From contig CAJUCI010000003.1 in NCBI GenBank assembly GCA_910584825.1, forward strand, positions 94,403 to 158,402: a stretch of DNA of 64,000 bases, read 5' to 3'. The translations under genes were made by a program, and so were the position numbers. This DNA is from an uncultured Duncaniella sp. GTDB lineage: Bacteria; Bacteroidota; Bacteroidia; Bacteroidales; Muribaculaceae. Numbering within the stretch: position 1 is the first letter of the stretch; every line of letters starts with the position of its first letter. The notes beneath the pieces were generated by a model. That model was not told the origin of the DNA, ran no database searches, and saw only the letters and a list, made by a program, of their open reading frames with translations. Of this stretch, positions 50,870 through 60,069 are shown one piece after another.

Positions 50870-50901
50870 TTTGCACATATCCTTAAAAAGTGATAACTTT
50901 G
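50870..50901 (+). promoter_or_regulatory. promoter of tRNA-Gln
   Basis: TTTG at 50870-50873, 20-bp spacer, TAACTTTG at 50894-50901. This -7 box is identical to that of tRNA-His. Confidence 0.75.
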
Positions 50902-50979
50902 CACCGCTTTAGGCACGGATTTGCGCCAAATGGAATGCAACAGCACTCCGCCACGCAACCCACGCTTGGGCACAAGGAT

Positions 50980-51050
50980 TGTCTTATGGTGTAATGGTAG
51001 CACTGCAGTTTTTGGTTCTGCCTGTCTTGGTTCGAATCCAGGTAAGACAA
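50980..51050 (+). tRNA. tRNA-Gln (anticodon TTG)
   Basis: Acceptor TGTCTTA (50980-50986) pairs with TAAGACA (51043-51049). The D arm is GTGT-AATGGTA-GCAC, the anticodon arm GCAGT-TTTTGGT-TCTGC with anticodon TTG, the T arm CTTGG-TTCGAAT-CCAGG, discriminator A at 51050. The last pair of the anticodon stem is T:T (usual at a psi39 position). CCA is not encoded. Confidence 0.95.
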
Positions 51051-51056
51051 CGTTTC

Positions 51057-51103
51057 AAATCGCTAAATTTCTAATTGATTAGAGATTTAGCGATTTAATT
51101 TTG
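51057..51103 (+). terminator. terminator of tRNA-Gln
   Basis: AAATCGCTAAAT (51057-51068) pairs with ATTTAGCGATTT (51085-51096); an inner CTAAT/ATTAG extends the stem. Followed by AATTTTG. Confidence 0.82.
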
Positions 51104-51193
51104 TCTTCCTGCTAAAGCTTATGACTCCCGGCTGATGCGACATTTCGTAAGGTTTATGAGACACAAGTGAATCTGAAATTTTATGGTATTTGG

Positions 51194-51201
51194 TACATTT
51201 G
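51194..51201 (+). promoter_or_regulatory. -7 box of the GH43 gene
   Basis: TACATTTG, 32 nt before the ATG. No clear -33 box, as expected for a regulated catabolic gene. Confidence 0.5.
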
Positions 51202-51233
51202 TATAGTCTTTAGAATAACCATAAATATAAGTC

Positions 51234-52598
51234 ATGAAAAAACGTTTGAGCCTCTCTCTCGCAATCCCATTGACATTGGCCGCGTCATCAAATTGCCTGG
51301 CCGAGATACGGTCACTTAATATGCCGTTGATACAGACCAAGTACACGGCTGACCCTGCACCGATAGTGCATAACGACACCATTTATCTCTACACGTCGCA
51401 TGACGGCGACGATGCCGAAAACTTCAAGATGGTCGACTGGCTGCTGTACACATCCACCGACATGGTAAACTGGCAGGACCGCGGAGCACCGGCCTCGCTC
51501 AAGGATTTCAAATGGTTTGACGGCAACAACGGCGCATGGGCCATACAGGTTGTTGAGAAGAACGGTAAGTGGTACATGTATTGCCCCATACACGGACACG
51601 GTATAGGCGTGCTCGTAGCCGACTCACCCTTCGGCCCGTTCACCGACCCCATAGGGCATCCTCTCGTATGGCAGAAAGAACACTGGTATGACATAGACCC
51701 CACAGTGTTTATCGACGACGACGGCCAGGCTTACATGTACTGGGGCAACCCCAACCTTTACTGCGTAAAGCTCAACGACGACATGATATCCTACTCGGGC
51801 GAAATCATGATGATGTCTAAAATTTCCGACTATCAGGAGGGCCCGTGGTTCTACAAACGCAACGGCCACTATTACATGGCATTTGCCTCGACATGTTGCC
51901 CCGAGGGCATAGGTTATGCCATGAGCGACTCGCCGCTCGGCCCCTGGGAGTACAAGGGTCACATCATGGACCACACTCCAAGAACCCGAGGAAACCATCC
52001 CGGAATTATCGACTACAAGGGCAAATCATATTGTTTCGGTCAGAACTATGACATATTCCGTCTTGACGAAAGCCGTCATGCCGAACGTCGCTCGGTATCG
52101 GCTGCCGAAATGGAATACAACCCTGACGGCACAATCAAGGAACTGCCCTATTTCCACGACTGCAAGTTGGAGCAAATCGAGCCGTTCAACCCCTATCGCA
52201 AAGTCGAGGCCGAGACTATGGCCTGGGGCTACGGACTGAAAACCGTGCAAAAGAATCCCTGGGGAAATGAGAAATGGAATCAGTTGGTGACTAATGTCGA
52301 CGATGGCGAATACCTGCTTGTCAAAGGCGTGGATTTCGGAAAGGGAGCCGACACCTTCACAGTCAATGCATCGGCACACTTATGGGGAGGAAGCATCGAA
52401 CTGCACCTTGACGAGGTGGACGGCCCGCTGATAGGCACAGTCAATATCGGCAATACCAAAACCCGCCTGACGGATTTCACAGTACCTGTAGAGGGCGCAC
52501 AAGGCATCCGCGACCTGTATTTGGTATTCCGTGGCAACCCGAGACAGCAGCGCAATCTTTTCGACCTCGATTACTGGTCGTTCAGCCCCAAGAAATAA
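51234..52598 (+). CDS. exported GH43 glycosidase with C-terminal CBM6-like domain
   Basis: A 454-residue secreted enzyme. The signal peptide ends SSNCLA (~23). The five-bladed propeller domain carries the three GH43 carboxylates: Asp40 in KYTADPAPIVH, Asp155 in YDIDPTVFIDDDGQAYMYWG and Glu202 in QEGPWFYKR. The last ~130 residues (from YRKVEAETMAWGYGLKTVQK) have the CBM6 start EAET and end DLYLVFRG...FDLDYWSF. Likely activity is alpha-L-arabinofuranosidase or beta-xylosidase on arabinoxylan; the exact subfamily cannot be told. It faces a divergent-convergent partner cluster: the same architecture occurs at 56310-57683. It is a single-gene unit with own terminator. Confidence 0.87.
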   Translation: MKKRLSLSLAIPLTLAASSNCLAEIRSLNMPLIQTKYTADPAPIVHNDTIYLYTSHDGDDAENFKMVDWLLYTSTDMVNWQDRGAPASLKDFKWFDGNNGAWAIQVVEKNGKWYMYCPIHGHGIGVLVADSPFGPFTDPIGHPLVWQKEHWYDIDPTVFIDDDGQAYMYWGNPNLYCVKLNDDMISYSGEIMMMSKISDYQEGPWFYKRNGHYYMAFASTCCPEGIGYAMSDSPLGPWEYKGHIMDHTPRTRGNHPGIIDYKGKSYCFGQNYDIFRLDESRHAERRSVSAAEMEYNPDGTIKELPYFHDCKLEQIEPFNPYRKVEAETMAWGYGLKTVQKNPWGNEKWNQLVTNVDDGEYLLVKGVDFGKGADTFTVNASAHLWGGSIELHLDEVDGPLIGTVNIGNTKTRLTDFTVPVEGAQGIRDLYLVFRGNPRQQRNLFDLDYWSFSPKK

Positions 52599-52651
52599 AC
52601 GCACATCCACCCTTTAGGACGGCTTCACAGCACATCCAATAAGAGCAAAGC

Positions 52652-52688
52652 AAAAGAGACGGACTTTATATAGTCCGTCTCTTTTTTA
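52652..52688. terminator. bidirectional terminator between GH43 and CE6 genes
   Basis: A 14-bp perfect stem AAAAGAGACGGACT (52652-52665) / AGTCCGTCTCTTTT (52672-52685) with loop TTATAT, then TTTT. It ends both the GH43 (+) and the polysaccharide operon (-). Confidence 0.9.
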
Positions 52689-52737
52689 CGTAGAGAACAT
52701 CTACGTCACTCAGAGGATTGCTACAATCCTCCGAGCA

Positions 52738-54204
52738 TTATTTAACAGCAATCTTCCTGCCGCCTGAAATGTATATCCCGGCGGGCAGGCTATCAAGTTC
52801 AGCCGAATGCCCCACGAGACGTCCATGCAGGTCATATACCTCATGCGATACGTTTTCGGCATCCTCACCCACGGCATCCACACCTGAAGTGTAAGGATTA
52901 TTGTTTGTGGCAAATACCTGACGGATATTTGTGGGCTTGTTGCCATATCCCCAAAATCCTACCCTATAGACCTGGGATGTATTGAGGGGCTTGATGCCTG
53001 AGTCAAGATTCTTCATCATGCCGTCAAGCTCGGCCACAATCAGACTGCCACCGCTAAATTTCGACTCGTACGGAGTCTCCCAATAGCTTGCCGTGTCAAA
53101 TACTTTGAACACCACACCGTCACAATCATCCTCACCAAGTTCGGCGACGATATATTTGTAGCCTGACAGGTCAATGGGACGGTCATACTGCCATCCGCCG
53201 AAACCGTATTTGCCGGCCTGGAACACTCCTGTAGAGATGTCAAACGTTCCCTCCTCCCATATACGGGGATTGAAGTGCTTCAGGTCAAACACGAAATCAC
53301 CCTCGGATGGCTTGGGGGTAGGAACGAACGGAATCTCCTCGGAATAATCCACCTTAGGGTCAGTAATACCCATCGTGGCGAGCATTTCGGTCGCGTATCT
53401 GCAGCCGAGCACCCTGTAACCGTGGGCAGTGAAATGCAGTCGGTCGCCTTTTTGAGGCAGATTTGCCGCCGTGACCACACGAGCCACAGGAAGAGTCGAC
53501 GGCAGTCGGTTGATAATCGGATTCATACCGCCGCATGCGCCCCCTTCGTCCGTGGTGACCACCTCGCCGGCAAGCAGAGGCACTGACAGCTCAGACATAC
53601 CGAGGTCAGCGAGTATATCCTCATATATTTTCTTTACCTTCGACGGCCAGGCGTTGTCACCGTTGTTTGACTCCCCCTGATGCAGCAGTATGCCCTTTAT
53701 GACGCCCTGTTTCTGAGCTATTTTGGCACATGCCATAAGCCTCGCATACGGGGCATTGTCATACTCGCGCATATAGCCTTTAAACCAATCGGCCTCACCT
53801 TCGAGCGTGGCAGGGTCAAAGTCCTTGTCGAGATGCTCTATCTTGCATCCGCCTATTGCCACGGGTATCACGCCAACAGTTACATTCTCAGGCAGATTCG
53901 CCACCATCGTGCGGCCGAAATAATCCATCGGCGTAAGCCCGGTGCCCTGACGTACGAGCGGCGGAGTGGCCGTGTACCATTCGCCGATTTTTCTCACCGG
54001 GCCGGTGAAATCAGCAGTCGCCATCACCTTAAACCGTTCAGGCACATCAATGCGGTCGACAGGCTCAACCGGGGCGTTGCCCTCCATGTTGGACTGCCCG
54101 ATGCAAAGATAGATATGAAAGTTCGGGTCAGGGGTCTGCGCAGTCATGACGGCACACATGCCCGTCATGGCCACGGCAGAAAATATTGTTTTTAAAAGTT
54201 TCAT
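52738..54204 (-). CDS. CE6/SASA-type carbohydrate acetylesterase with C-terminal module and sorting-like tail
   Basis: A 488-residue secreted SGNH-type esterase. Signal peptide ending VMTAQ (~23). Nucleophile Ser38 in IGQSNMEG, block HQGESNNG (~175-182) and catalytic DRLH (Asp254, His257): these are the GQSN / HQGES / DxxH motifs of the sialate-O-acetylesterase and CE6 acetyl-xylan esterase families. Residues ~307-440 (FNPRIWEEGTF, GFGGWQ, IDLSGYKYIVAEL, GVVFKVFD, YRVGFWGYG) form a separate beta module that also ends the GH5 protein. The tail VYDLHGRLVGHS...AGIYISGGRKIAVK is of the Por/T9SS type. The start is ATG at 54204; the preceding codon is TTG. Last gene of the operon. Confidence 0.85.
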   Translation of the reverse strand: MKLLKTIFSAVAMTGMCAVMTAQTPDPNFHIYLCIGQSNMEGNAPVEPVDRIDVPERFKVMATADFTGPVRKIGEWYTATPPLVRQGTGLTPMDYFGRTMVANLPENVTVGVIPVAIGGCKIEHLDKDFDPATLEGEADWFKGYMREYDNAPYARLMACAKIAQKQGVIKGILLHQGESNNGDNAWPSKVKKIYEDILADLGMSELSVPLLAGEVVTTDEGGACGGMNPIINRLPSTLPVARVVTAANLPQKGDRLHFTAHGYRVLGCRYATEMLATMGITDPKVDYSEEIPFVPTPKPSEGDFVFDLKHFNPRIWEEGTFDISTGVFQAGKYGFGGWQYDRPIDLSGYKYIVAELGEDDCDGVVFKVFDTASYWETPYESKFSGGSLIVAELDGMMKNLDSGIKPLNTSQVYRVGFWGYGNKPTNIRQVFATNNNPYTSGVDAVGEDAENVSHEVYDLHGRLVGHSAELDSLPAGIYISGGRKIAVK

Positions 54205-54246
54205 CAATCTATATGATTTCAGGTTGTGTTACTATGCGAAGGCATG

Positions 54247-56307
54247 TCAGCGTGTCACGGCCATCTTGCGTCCTCCTATTATGTATATGCCCGGCTGCAA
54301 TCCTTCGGTAGCCACTTCTCTTGCCACCTGCGACTTCAGCCTGAAGCCCTGCAGAGTGTAGACATCGACAAAGGTCTCACCCTCATCATCGCCCACGGTG
54401 ATTATCGGCGTGCCGGACAATTTGCCGGTGGTGTAGACAGCCGACGGACGGAACGGTGCGCCGCCTGTAGTCCAGAATCCCACATAATATATATGCGACG
54501 GATTCATAAGACGCCCCTTCTCGGAGCGGAGGTTATGGAGGTTGAATTTCACCGAACGGAGGTTCTCAAAATTCACAATGGCAGGGTCACTCCAATAGCT
54601 GTTCTCATCAAACACCCTGAATGACACACCACACCAGTTGTCGCCCACAATCTCTGCCACAAGTTCGTCAGCGTCCGAGAGGTCGATACCATGCGGGAAA
54701 TACCATCCGGCAAATCCCCACTGGCCGGTGTGAACCTCGCCGGTTGCAGGATTGAACGTGCCGTTTTCCCAAATCGAGGGGTTAAAGAAACCCTCCATCA
54801 GCGGGAATTGCGAGGCCGTGAAGTTATACTCCTCCGACACCTTCGCCCCACCCTTCTCATACTCGATGGTCACGCGGGTGTTGCCCGGCTTAAGCGCGGT
54901 GAAATATCCGTCATTCCATTCAATGACCGAGGGGTCATCTATGTCCACTGAAATCCTGTCGGAGCTTAGATTCAGTTCATATCCCCTGCCGTTGTCACCG
55001 ATAAGTGTAAGATAAGTCTTACCGCCGGGGATGACTACTATATCCGAGCCGTTGCTCGACCTGCGCGGAGAGAAGTTGACAGTCACATCCTCCATCGGCT
55101 CAAGCTCGTCACCTGCATAATCCTTGAACCAATGATATATCGGCCACGGACAAGCCTCAGGGTCAGTGAGGAATGTGTAGCTGCCCGGCTGCCCGGGGGT
55201 GTCGCGGAACTTGGCAAGCCACTCCGCCCCGGTAAACAGCATCCAGCTCACATTGCCGGTGTTGTCGGCAATGAGTTTGAAATTGGCACCGAATCCGTCA
55301 CCCATCATCTTGCCCGTGATGCTCTTGCCCCACGAGGCATTGTATTTCGACGGAGCCCAGTCCATCTCAGTGACCATGATAGGAGCTATCTCGGCCGCAG
55401 GACGCACCTGGGCATCCCAACCGGCGGCAAACTTGTCAAATCCGCCGCCATACGTGCCGCCAAGCTCATGGCTCGGCTCAAGAGCGTCACTGCCATACCA
55501 TCCGGGATACACATGCACAGCATAACCGATATTGTCACCCTTGACGGGATATTTGGCAAATCCTGCGTAATGCGACTGATAGCCGGTGCCTGGCACCCAC
55601 AGGATGTTGTTGCATCCGTTGGCACGCATCAGGTCGACAATCTCCTGAAAGAACCGGCTTATGTTGCGGTTACATCCGTCATTGTTCGCACCATACTGTC
55701 CGTCGCTGCCCTTGATTCTCACAGGCTCGTTGGCCAGCTCGAACATGATGTAGGGATTGTCGGTCAGTCTCTTGTGGCTCGACACATGCCCCCACACCTT
55801 TTTCAGATAGGCGTGATAAGCATCGCCGACAGCGATGTTCTCGGGGCACACGCCCGGCGGGCGCATCACCACATACAGCCCCTTGGATATGGCATATTCG
55901 GCCATAGGGATGAACACACGGTCAAGATAAGTGCAGAAACGATTGAAGTCAAACGCCGAAATATCGTTCTCGCCCGTAGTCTTCACGCCGGGAGTGTTTG
56001 ACCAATAGGGGTCCATGTGCAGACGCAGATAGTTGACCTTCCAGCCCGCATCGAGTATCCGGTCAATCTTCTCTTTGTTATACGCAAGGCACTTGTTCAC
56101 ATCATAATTGCCCCACTTGGAATTCTGCTCGTTAAACCACGGGCTATATGTCTGACCGAAGCCGTGAAGATTCACCTTGTTGCCCTTGTCATCCACAAGA
56201 TAACGCCCCTCGACATGGAGCACCGGCATGTCCATACCCGGCCATGCGCGCAACGATGCCGCGCACATCACTGTGATGACGGCTAATATTAGCCTCAGCT
56301 TATTCAT
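54247..56307 (-). CDS. secreted GH5 endoglycanase with Ig-like and C-terminal module
   Basis: A 686-residue exported enzyme. Signal peptide ~1-21, then a GH5-type TIM barrel (~28-400) with acid/base Glu194 in FELANEPV and nucleophile Glu314 in MVTEMDWAP, both at the ends of strands 4 and 7. A bacterial Ig-like (Big_2) domain (~410-500) is followed by a beta module (~505-630) shared with the CE6 protein, and by the sorting-like tail VYTLQGFRLKSQ...GLQPGIYIIGGRKMAV. GH5 includes xylanases, mannanases and cellulases; the neighbouring acetyl-esterase, arabinofuranosidases and feruloyl-type esterase favour xylan. It begins 2 nt after the GH43 stop, so the two are co-transcribed. Confidence 0.82.
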   Translation of the reverse strand: MNKLRLILAVITVMCAASLRAWPGMDMPVLHVEGRYLVDDKGNKVNLHGFGQTYSPWFNEQNSKWGNYDVNKCLAYNKEKIDRILDAGWKVNYLRLHMDPYWSNTPGVKTTGENDISAFDFNRFCTYLDRVFIPMAEYAISKGLYVVMRPPGVCPENIAVGDAYHAYLKKVWGHVSSHKRLTDNPYIMFELANEPVRIKGSDGQYGANNDGCNRNISRFFQEIVDLMRANGCNNILWVPGTGYQSHYAGFAKYPVKGDNIGYAVHVYPGWYGSDALEPSHELGGTYGGGFDKFAAGWDAQVRPAAEIAPIMVTEMDWAPSKYNASWGKSITGKMMGDGFGANFKLIADNTGNVSWMLFTGAEWLAKFRDTPGQPGSYTFLTDPEACPWPIYHWFKDYAGDELEPMEDVTVNFSPRRSSNGSDIVVIPGGKTYLTLIGDNGRGYELNLSSDRISVDIDDPSVIEWNDGYFTALKPGNTRVTIEYEKGGAKVSEEYNFTASQFPLMEGFFNPSIWENGTFNPATGEVHTGQWGFAGWYFPHGIDLSDADELVAEIVGDNWCGVSFRVFDENSYWSDPAIVNFENLRSVKFNLHNLRSEKGRLMNPSHIYYVGFWTTGGAPFRPSAVYTTGKLSGTPIITVGDDEGETFVDVYTLQGFRLKSQVAREVATEGLQPGIYIIGGRKMAVTR

Positions 56308-56309
56308 GA

Positions 56310-57683
56310 TTATTTGAATGTCCAGTAATCGAAATTGAACAACTTCGGACCCTTGCGACCCTTGAACACGAAGTAAAGGTCATGCACGCCCAAAATCTCG
56401 GCATCCACGGGAGTCTCGATATATTTCCACTCCTCCCAGCCGCCTGTGCCGGGCACATTCAGCGTGGCCTTGAGCGGGCCGTCGATGCTGTCGGTGCGCA
56501 CCTCAATACGGCCGCCGCGCAGGGCACTCGCCACCGATGCGCCGAATGTGCGCGTGCCTCCGCTCTTGAAGTCGACATTGCTCACCTTCACATAATCGCC
56601 GTCATGGATGTCAGAGACATACACGCCGGTCGCGGCATTCGGCTCCGAGGTTACGCCGCTTGAGAATGCCATAGTCTCGGCCTCGACGCGACGGTAGGGG
56701 TCAAACGTCATCACAGCCTTTGCGCCCTCAACGGTGGGAAGTATCGTGGGGATTGTGCCGTCGGCATTGTAGGTAAACGGCTCCACAGCCACGCTGCGGG
56801 CAAATCCCCCACCCTGCGGCAACTTGCCGGTGTGATAGAAGAAATATGACTGACCCTTGAAATCGGCCACACCGCAGTGGTTTGTGAAAGAGCCTGTGTC
56901 GCACAGGGGCATAATCTCACCCATATACTTCCACGGGCCTGTCGGCGTATCGCTCATGGAGTAGGCTATATGCTCGGGCACACCTCCGGCTGCGTAAAGC
57001 AGATAATACTTGTCACCACGCCTGTAGAACCACGGGCCTTCGGTATAGGAATCCTTATACGACTCGCCCTTCACGCGCATCTTGGGACCGGGGGCACCGA
57101 ATCCCTCCACCGTCTGCTCAACCTTCATTACGTCGCCATCAAACGACACCATGTCATCATTGAGCTTCACATAATAAATCTCGGGGTTGCCCCAATACAG
57201 GTAAGCCTGACCGTCATTGTCGACAAACACTGTCGGGTCAATATAATCCCAGCTGCCATCGACGAGCGGACGGCCTATGGCATCGCGGAACGGGCCGACC
57301 GGCGTATCGCCTACAGCCACGCCGATAGCCATAGTGCCTGACAGCTTGGAATGAAGCGGCACATAAAAATAGAACTTGCCGTTACGCTCCACACACTGCG
57401 GGGCCCATGCACGGTCATCGCCCCACTCGAAGTCCTCGATTGCGAGGGGCGAACCGTGGTCAGTCCAGTTGGCCATATCGGTAGTGGAATACACGCGCCA
57501 GTCCTGCATCCAGAAGAAGTCAGCCCCACGCTCGTCATGGCCGGTGTAAAGATACAGTGTGTCGCCGTGCACCATAGGCGCAGGGTCGGTGGTAAACCGC
57601 GTTTGCACTATCGGGTTATGAGCCATTGCCGATGCTGCGACACCGGCCAGCAATATAGCGAATTTTCTCATCGTTGTAATCAT
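56310..57683 (-). CDS. exported GH43 glycosidase with C-terminal CBM6-like domain (second copy)
   Basis: A 457-residue enzyme with the same architecture as the product of 51234-52598: signal peptide ending SAMA (~21), propeller carboxylates Asp33 (RFTTDPAPMVH), Asp149 (YIDPTVFVDNDGQAYLYWG) and Glu215 (YTEGPWFYRR), then a CBM6-like domain starting EAETMAFSSGVT and ending DLYFVFKGRKG...FNFDYWTFK. Clear relatedness but many differences; the segment between Asp149 and Glu215 is longer here, which may change the binding pocket. The start overlaps the GH127/146 stop by 4 nt (ATGA at 57680-57683); MRKFAIL at 57671 is another possible start. Likely arabinofuranosidase or xylosidase on the same substrate. 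Confidence 0.87.
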   Translation of the reverse strand: MITTMRKFAILLAGVAASAMAHNPIVQTRFTTDPAPMVHGDTLYLYTGHDERGADFFWMQDWRVYSTTDMANWTDHGSPLAIEDFEWGDDRAWAPQCVERNGKFYFYVPLHSKLSGTMAIGVAVGDTPVGPFRDAIGRPLVDGSWDYIDPTVFVDNDGQAYLYWGNPEIYYVKLNDDMVSFDGDVMKVEQTVEGFGAPGPKMRVKGESYKDSYTEGPWFYRRGDKYYLLYAAGGVPEHIAYSMSDTPTGPWKYMGEIMPLCDTGSFTNHCGVADFKGQSYFFYHTGKLPQGGGFARSVAVEPFTYNADGTIPTILPTVEGAKAVMTFDPYRRVEAETMAFSSGVTSEPNAATGVYVSDIHDGDYVKVSNVDFKSGGTRTFGASVASALRGGRIEVRTDSIDGPLKATLNVPGTGGWEEWKYIETPVDAEILGVHDLYFVFKGRKGPKLFNFDYWTFK

Positions 57684-60049
57684 TTATCGTTTTCAGGTTT
57701 CACAAGTCTCACGTGATATACGCCACCGGCTATATTCCCGGCATCGCTGCGGAATGTCACCTCGACGTTATTCTTGCCCTCAAGCAGTGACGGGGGGATG
57801 GGATATTCCACATCCACAAACTCCTCTTTTTTCCACTTGTCAGCCACATTCTCTGACGCAAGCAAAGTGTCATCGACATATATCGTAAATGCCCTCTTGC
57901 CATTCTCATTACCCCAGTAGCGCACACGCAGCACGAGGTCGGTAAGCCCCGACGACTTCATGCGGTATTTGAAATAACCGCCATCCGAGGCGTCGCGCCA
58001 TGCCTGGCCGAAGTTCACACCCGAGTTAGACTTGTCATTCTCCATGAAATGGTCAGCCTCGGGCTGCTGCTCGCCGGTATTTACGGCATCGACCGTGCGG
58101 CGGTCAAGCGCGAGCATAGCCTCCTCGGCCGCACGCTCACGCTCAAGATAGGCACTGTATTCGCCGGGGGTCATCGACAGCCAGTACATCATGTAGCGGC
58201 AGTCGTGCAGACGTGCGAACGGACGCAACGTAATCTCACGGTCAGGCTCCGAGGTCAACCCCTTCACCTTGTAAGTCATACCCTCCCCCTCGACAGGCTC
58301 GGCCTGACGGAGGCGGGCAAGAATATCGGCCCTTTCGCCCACGAGTATCGGGGTATCGAACACCGACACCAGCCGGCCACCGGCTATATGCGCCCAACGG
58401 CTGTCGTCAGCCACAAGCCCCTTGAGGTCGTCGGTGCTGTATGACGCACCGAGCACTATGGGGCCGCGCACTATCGACACATATTCAGGGGTGTTGGGCA
58501 GCTCCTCGAGACGCATCTCCATCGGCAGGGCTATCTCCACGACATCGCCGTTTTTCCACTTGCGGTCCACAGCCACATACGAGCCGGCCGAAGCCTTGAC
58601 AGGATACTCCTTGCCGTTGACCTTGATTGAGAATCCGTCACACCATTCGGGGCAGCGCACCATGAGCGGGAAGCGGCGCGACTTGCGCATCTGCATCTTC
58701 AGTCGGGTCGACTCGCTGTCAGGGAACGATGTCTCCTGGGTTACTGTAATCCCTTTTTCCTTCCAGTTGAGTCGTGAAGGGATAAAGAGGTTGATGTAGA
58801 GCGAATCCGAGGCATGTGTGTAGATGAACTGTCCGTACTTGCCATGATTCTCCATGCCGGTGCCCACGCAGCACCACATGCCGGAGTTGGGCTGGGAATA
58901 CACGCGGTAATGGCCGGGACGTGCCGAGGTGAAATAGACATATCCGCCATGACCGGGATGCTGTGATGAAAGGATGTGATTATACAGGGCGCGCTCATAG
59001 AAGTCGGCGAGATGCCCGTCGGGGGTCATGCGGAACAGCCCCTCGGTGAGTTTGAGCATATTGTTGGTGTTGCAGGTCTCGGGGCCTTCGCGGTCGGTCA
59101 CGTAGCTCTTGCAGTCATCCTTTGACGCGAAGTGCTCGCGACGGCTGTTGCCGCCTATCGAGAGCGAACGGGTGTCGGCCACGGTGTGCCAGAAGAAACG
59201 GGCAGCGTCGTCATACTCCTTGCCACCTCCGAGTTCGGCTATACGCTGATAGCCGACTACTTTGGGCACCTGTGTATTGGCATGCTTATTGTCAAGATTG
59301 TCCACCCCCTTGGCCATGCTGTCAAGGAGCCAGTGGTGAGAGAATTTGCGTGCCGCGTCGAGATACTTGCGGTCACCCGTCATGGCATAGGCATCGGCAT
59401 ACACCTCATCCATACCTCCAAACTCATTGCCGAGCATGCTCTCCATATCCTCGTCACTGATGGGGTCAATCACGGTGAGGCCCCAGTCGCAGAGTTTCAG
59501 GAACATATCGCGGGCCGTCTCATTGCCGGTGTAGACCCACGCGTCGCGCAGTCCGGCATATGTCTTGTGCACGTTATACCAGGGCACCCAGTATTTCCAT
59601 ATCAGAGCCACATTGCCCTTGCGAAGTTCATCCCACAGCGTGGCACCGCCGGGCACGCCTCCGACATATCCGTCACCGTTGGCATCCTGACAGCGTTTCA
59701 GCTCGTCAAGCATATAGTCCATACGAGCCTTGAGGCGCGAATCGCCTGTGGCGGCATAATGGATGGCGAGAGCCGACAGGTAATGGCCGCCGACATGTCC
59801 GTCAAGAGCATCCCAGCAGGGGAAACTCTCGGCCTTGGGGGTCAGTCCTGCCTCCTTGAGAAACGGAGCAAGCAGACGGTCGGTGTCATACTTCAACAAT
59901 ACCTCCACATTCAGGTCACGGGCATGCTTGAACGGTCCGTCAAGCAATTCCACATCACCGAGGGGAAATTCGTTGTGATAAAGCCTGTCCTGAGCCTGCA
60001 TGCCCAACGACAGCAGGAGGAACAACAATGGGATGATACGATAATACAT
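57680..60049 (-). CDS. GH127/GH146-type beta-L-arabinofuranosidase
   Basis: A 789-residue secreted protein: signal peptide ending GMQAQ (~20), then DUF1680 (GH127/GH146) alpha/alpha barrel. The Zn-cysteine catalytic set is visible: Glu324 and Cys326 in GPETCNTNN, and the vicinal Cys393-Cys394 in GMWCCVGTGMENHGK; this equals Glu338, Cys340, Cys417 and Cys418 of HypBA1, where a cysteine is the nucleophile. The C terminus (~from 560) has further beta domains. It releases beta-L-arabinofuranose from plant glycans. The start MYYRIIPLLFLLLSLG is natural. It lies 20 nt downstream of the CE1-type gene and overlaps the GH43 gene, as part of one operon. Confidence 0.9.
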   Translation of the reverse strand: MYYRIIPLLFLLLSLGMQAQDRLYHNEFPLGDVELLDGPFKHARDLNVEVLLKYDTDRLLAPFLKEAGLTPKAESFPCWDALDGHVGGHYLSALAIHYAATGDSRLKARMDYMLDELKRCQDANGDGYVGGVPGGATLWDELRKGNVALIWKYWVPWYNVHKTYAGLRDAWVYTGNETARDMFLKLCDWGLTVIDPISDEDMESMLGNEFGGMDEVYADAYAMTGDRKYLDAARKFSHHWLLDSMAKGVDNLDNKHANTQVPKVVGYQRIAELGGGKEYDDAARFFWHTVADTRSLSIGGNSRREHFASKDDCKSYVTDREGPETCNTNNMLKLTEGLFRMTPDGHLADFYERALYNHILSSQHPGHGGYVYFTSARPGHYRVYSQPNSGMWCCVGTGMENHGKYGQFIYTHASDSLYINLFIPSRLNWKEKGITVTQETSFPDSESTRLKMQMRKSRRFPLMVRCPEWCDGFSIKVNGKEYPVKASAGSYVAVDRKWKNGDVVEIALPMEMRLEELPNTPEYVSIVRGPIVLGASYSTDDLKGLVADDSRWAHIAGGRLVSVFDTPILVGERADILARLRQAEPVEGEGMTYKVKGLTSEPDREITLRPFARLHDCRYMMYWLSMTPGEYSAYLERERAAEEAMLALDRRTVDAVNTGEQQPEADHFMENDKSNSGVNFGQAWRDASDGGYFKYRMKSSGLTDLVLRVRYWGNENGKRAFTIYVDDTLLASENVADKWKKEEFVDVEYPIPPSLLEGKNNVEVTFRSDAGNIAGGVYHVRLVKPENDK

Positions 60050-60069
60050 CGATATTAGGTTTTATAAGG

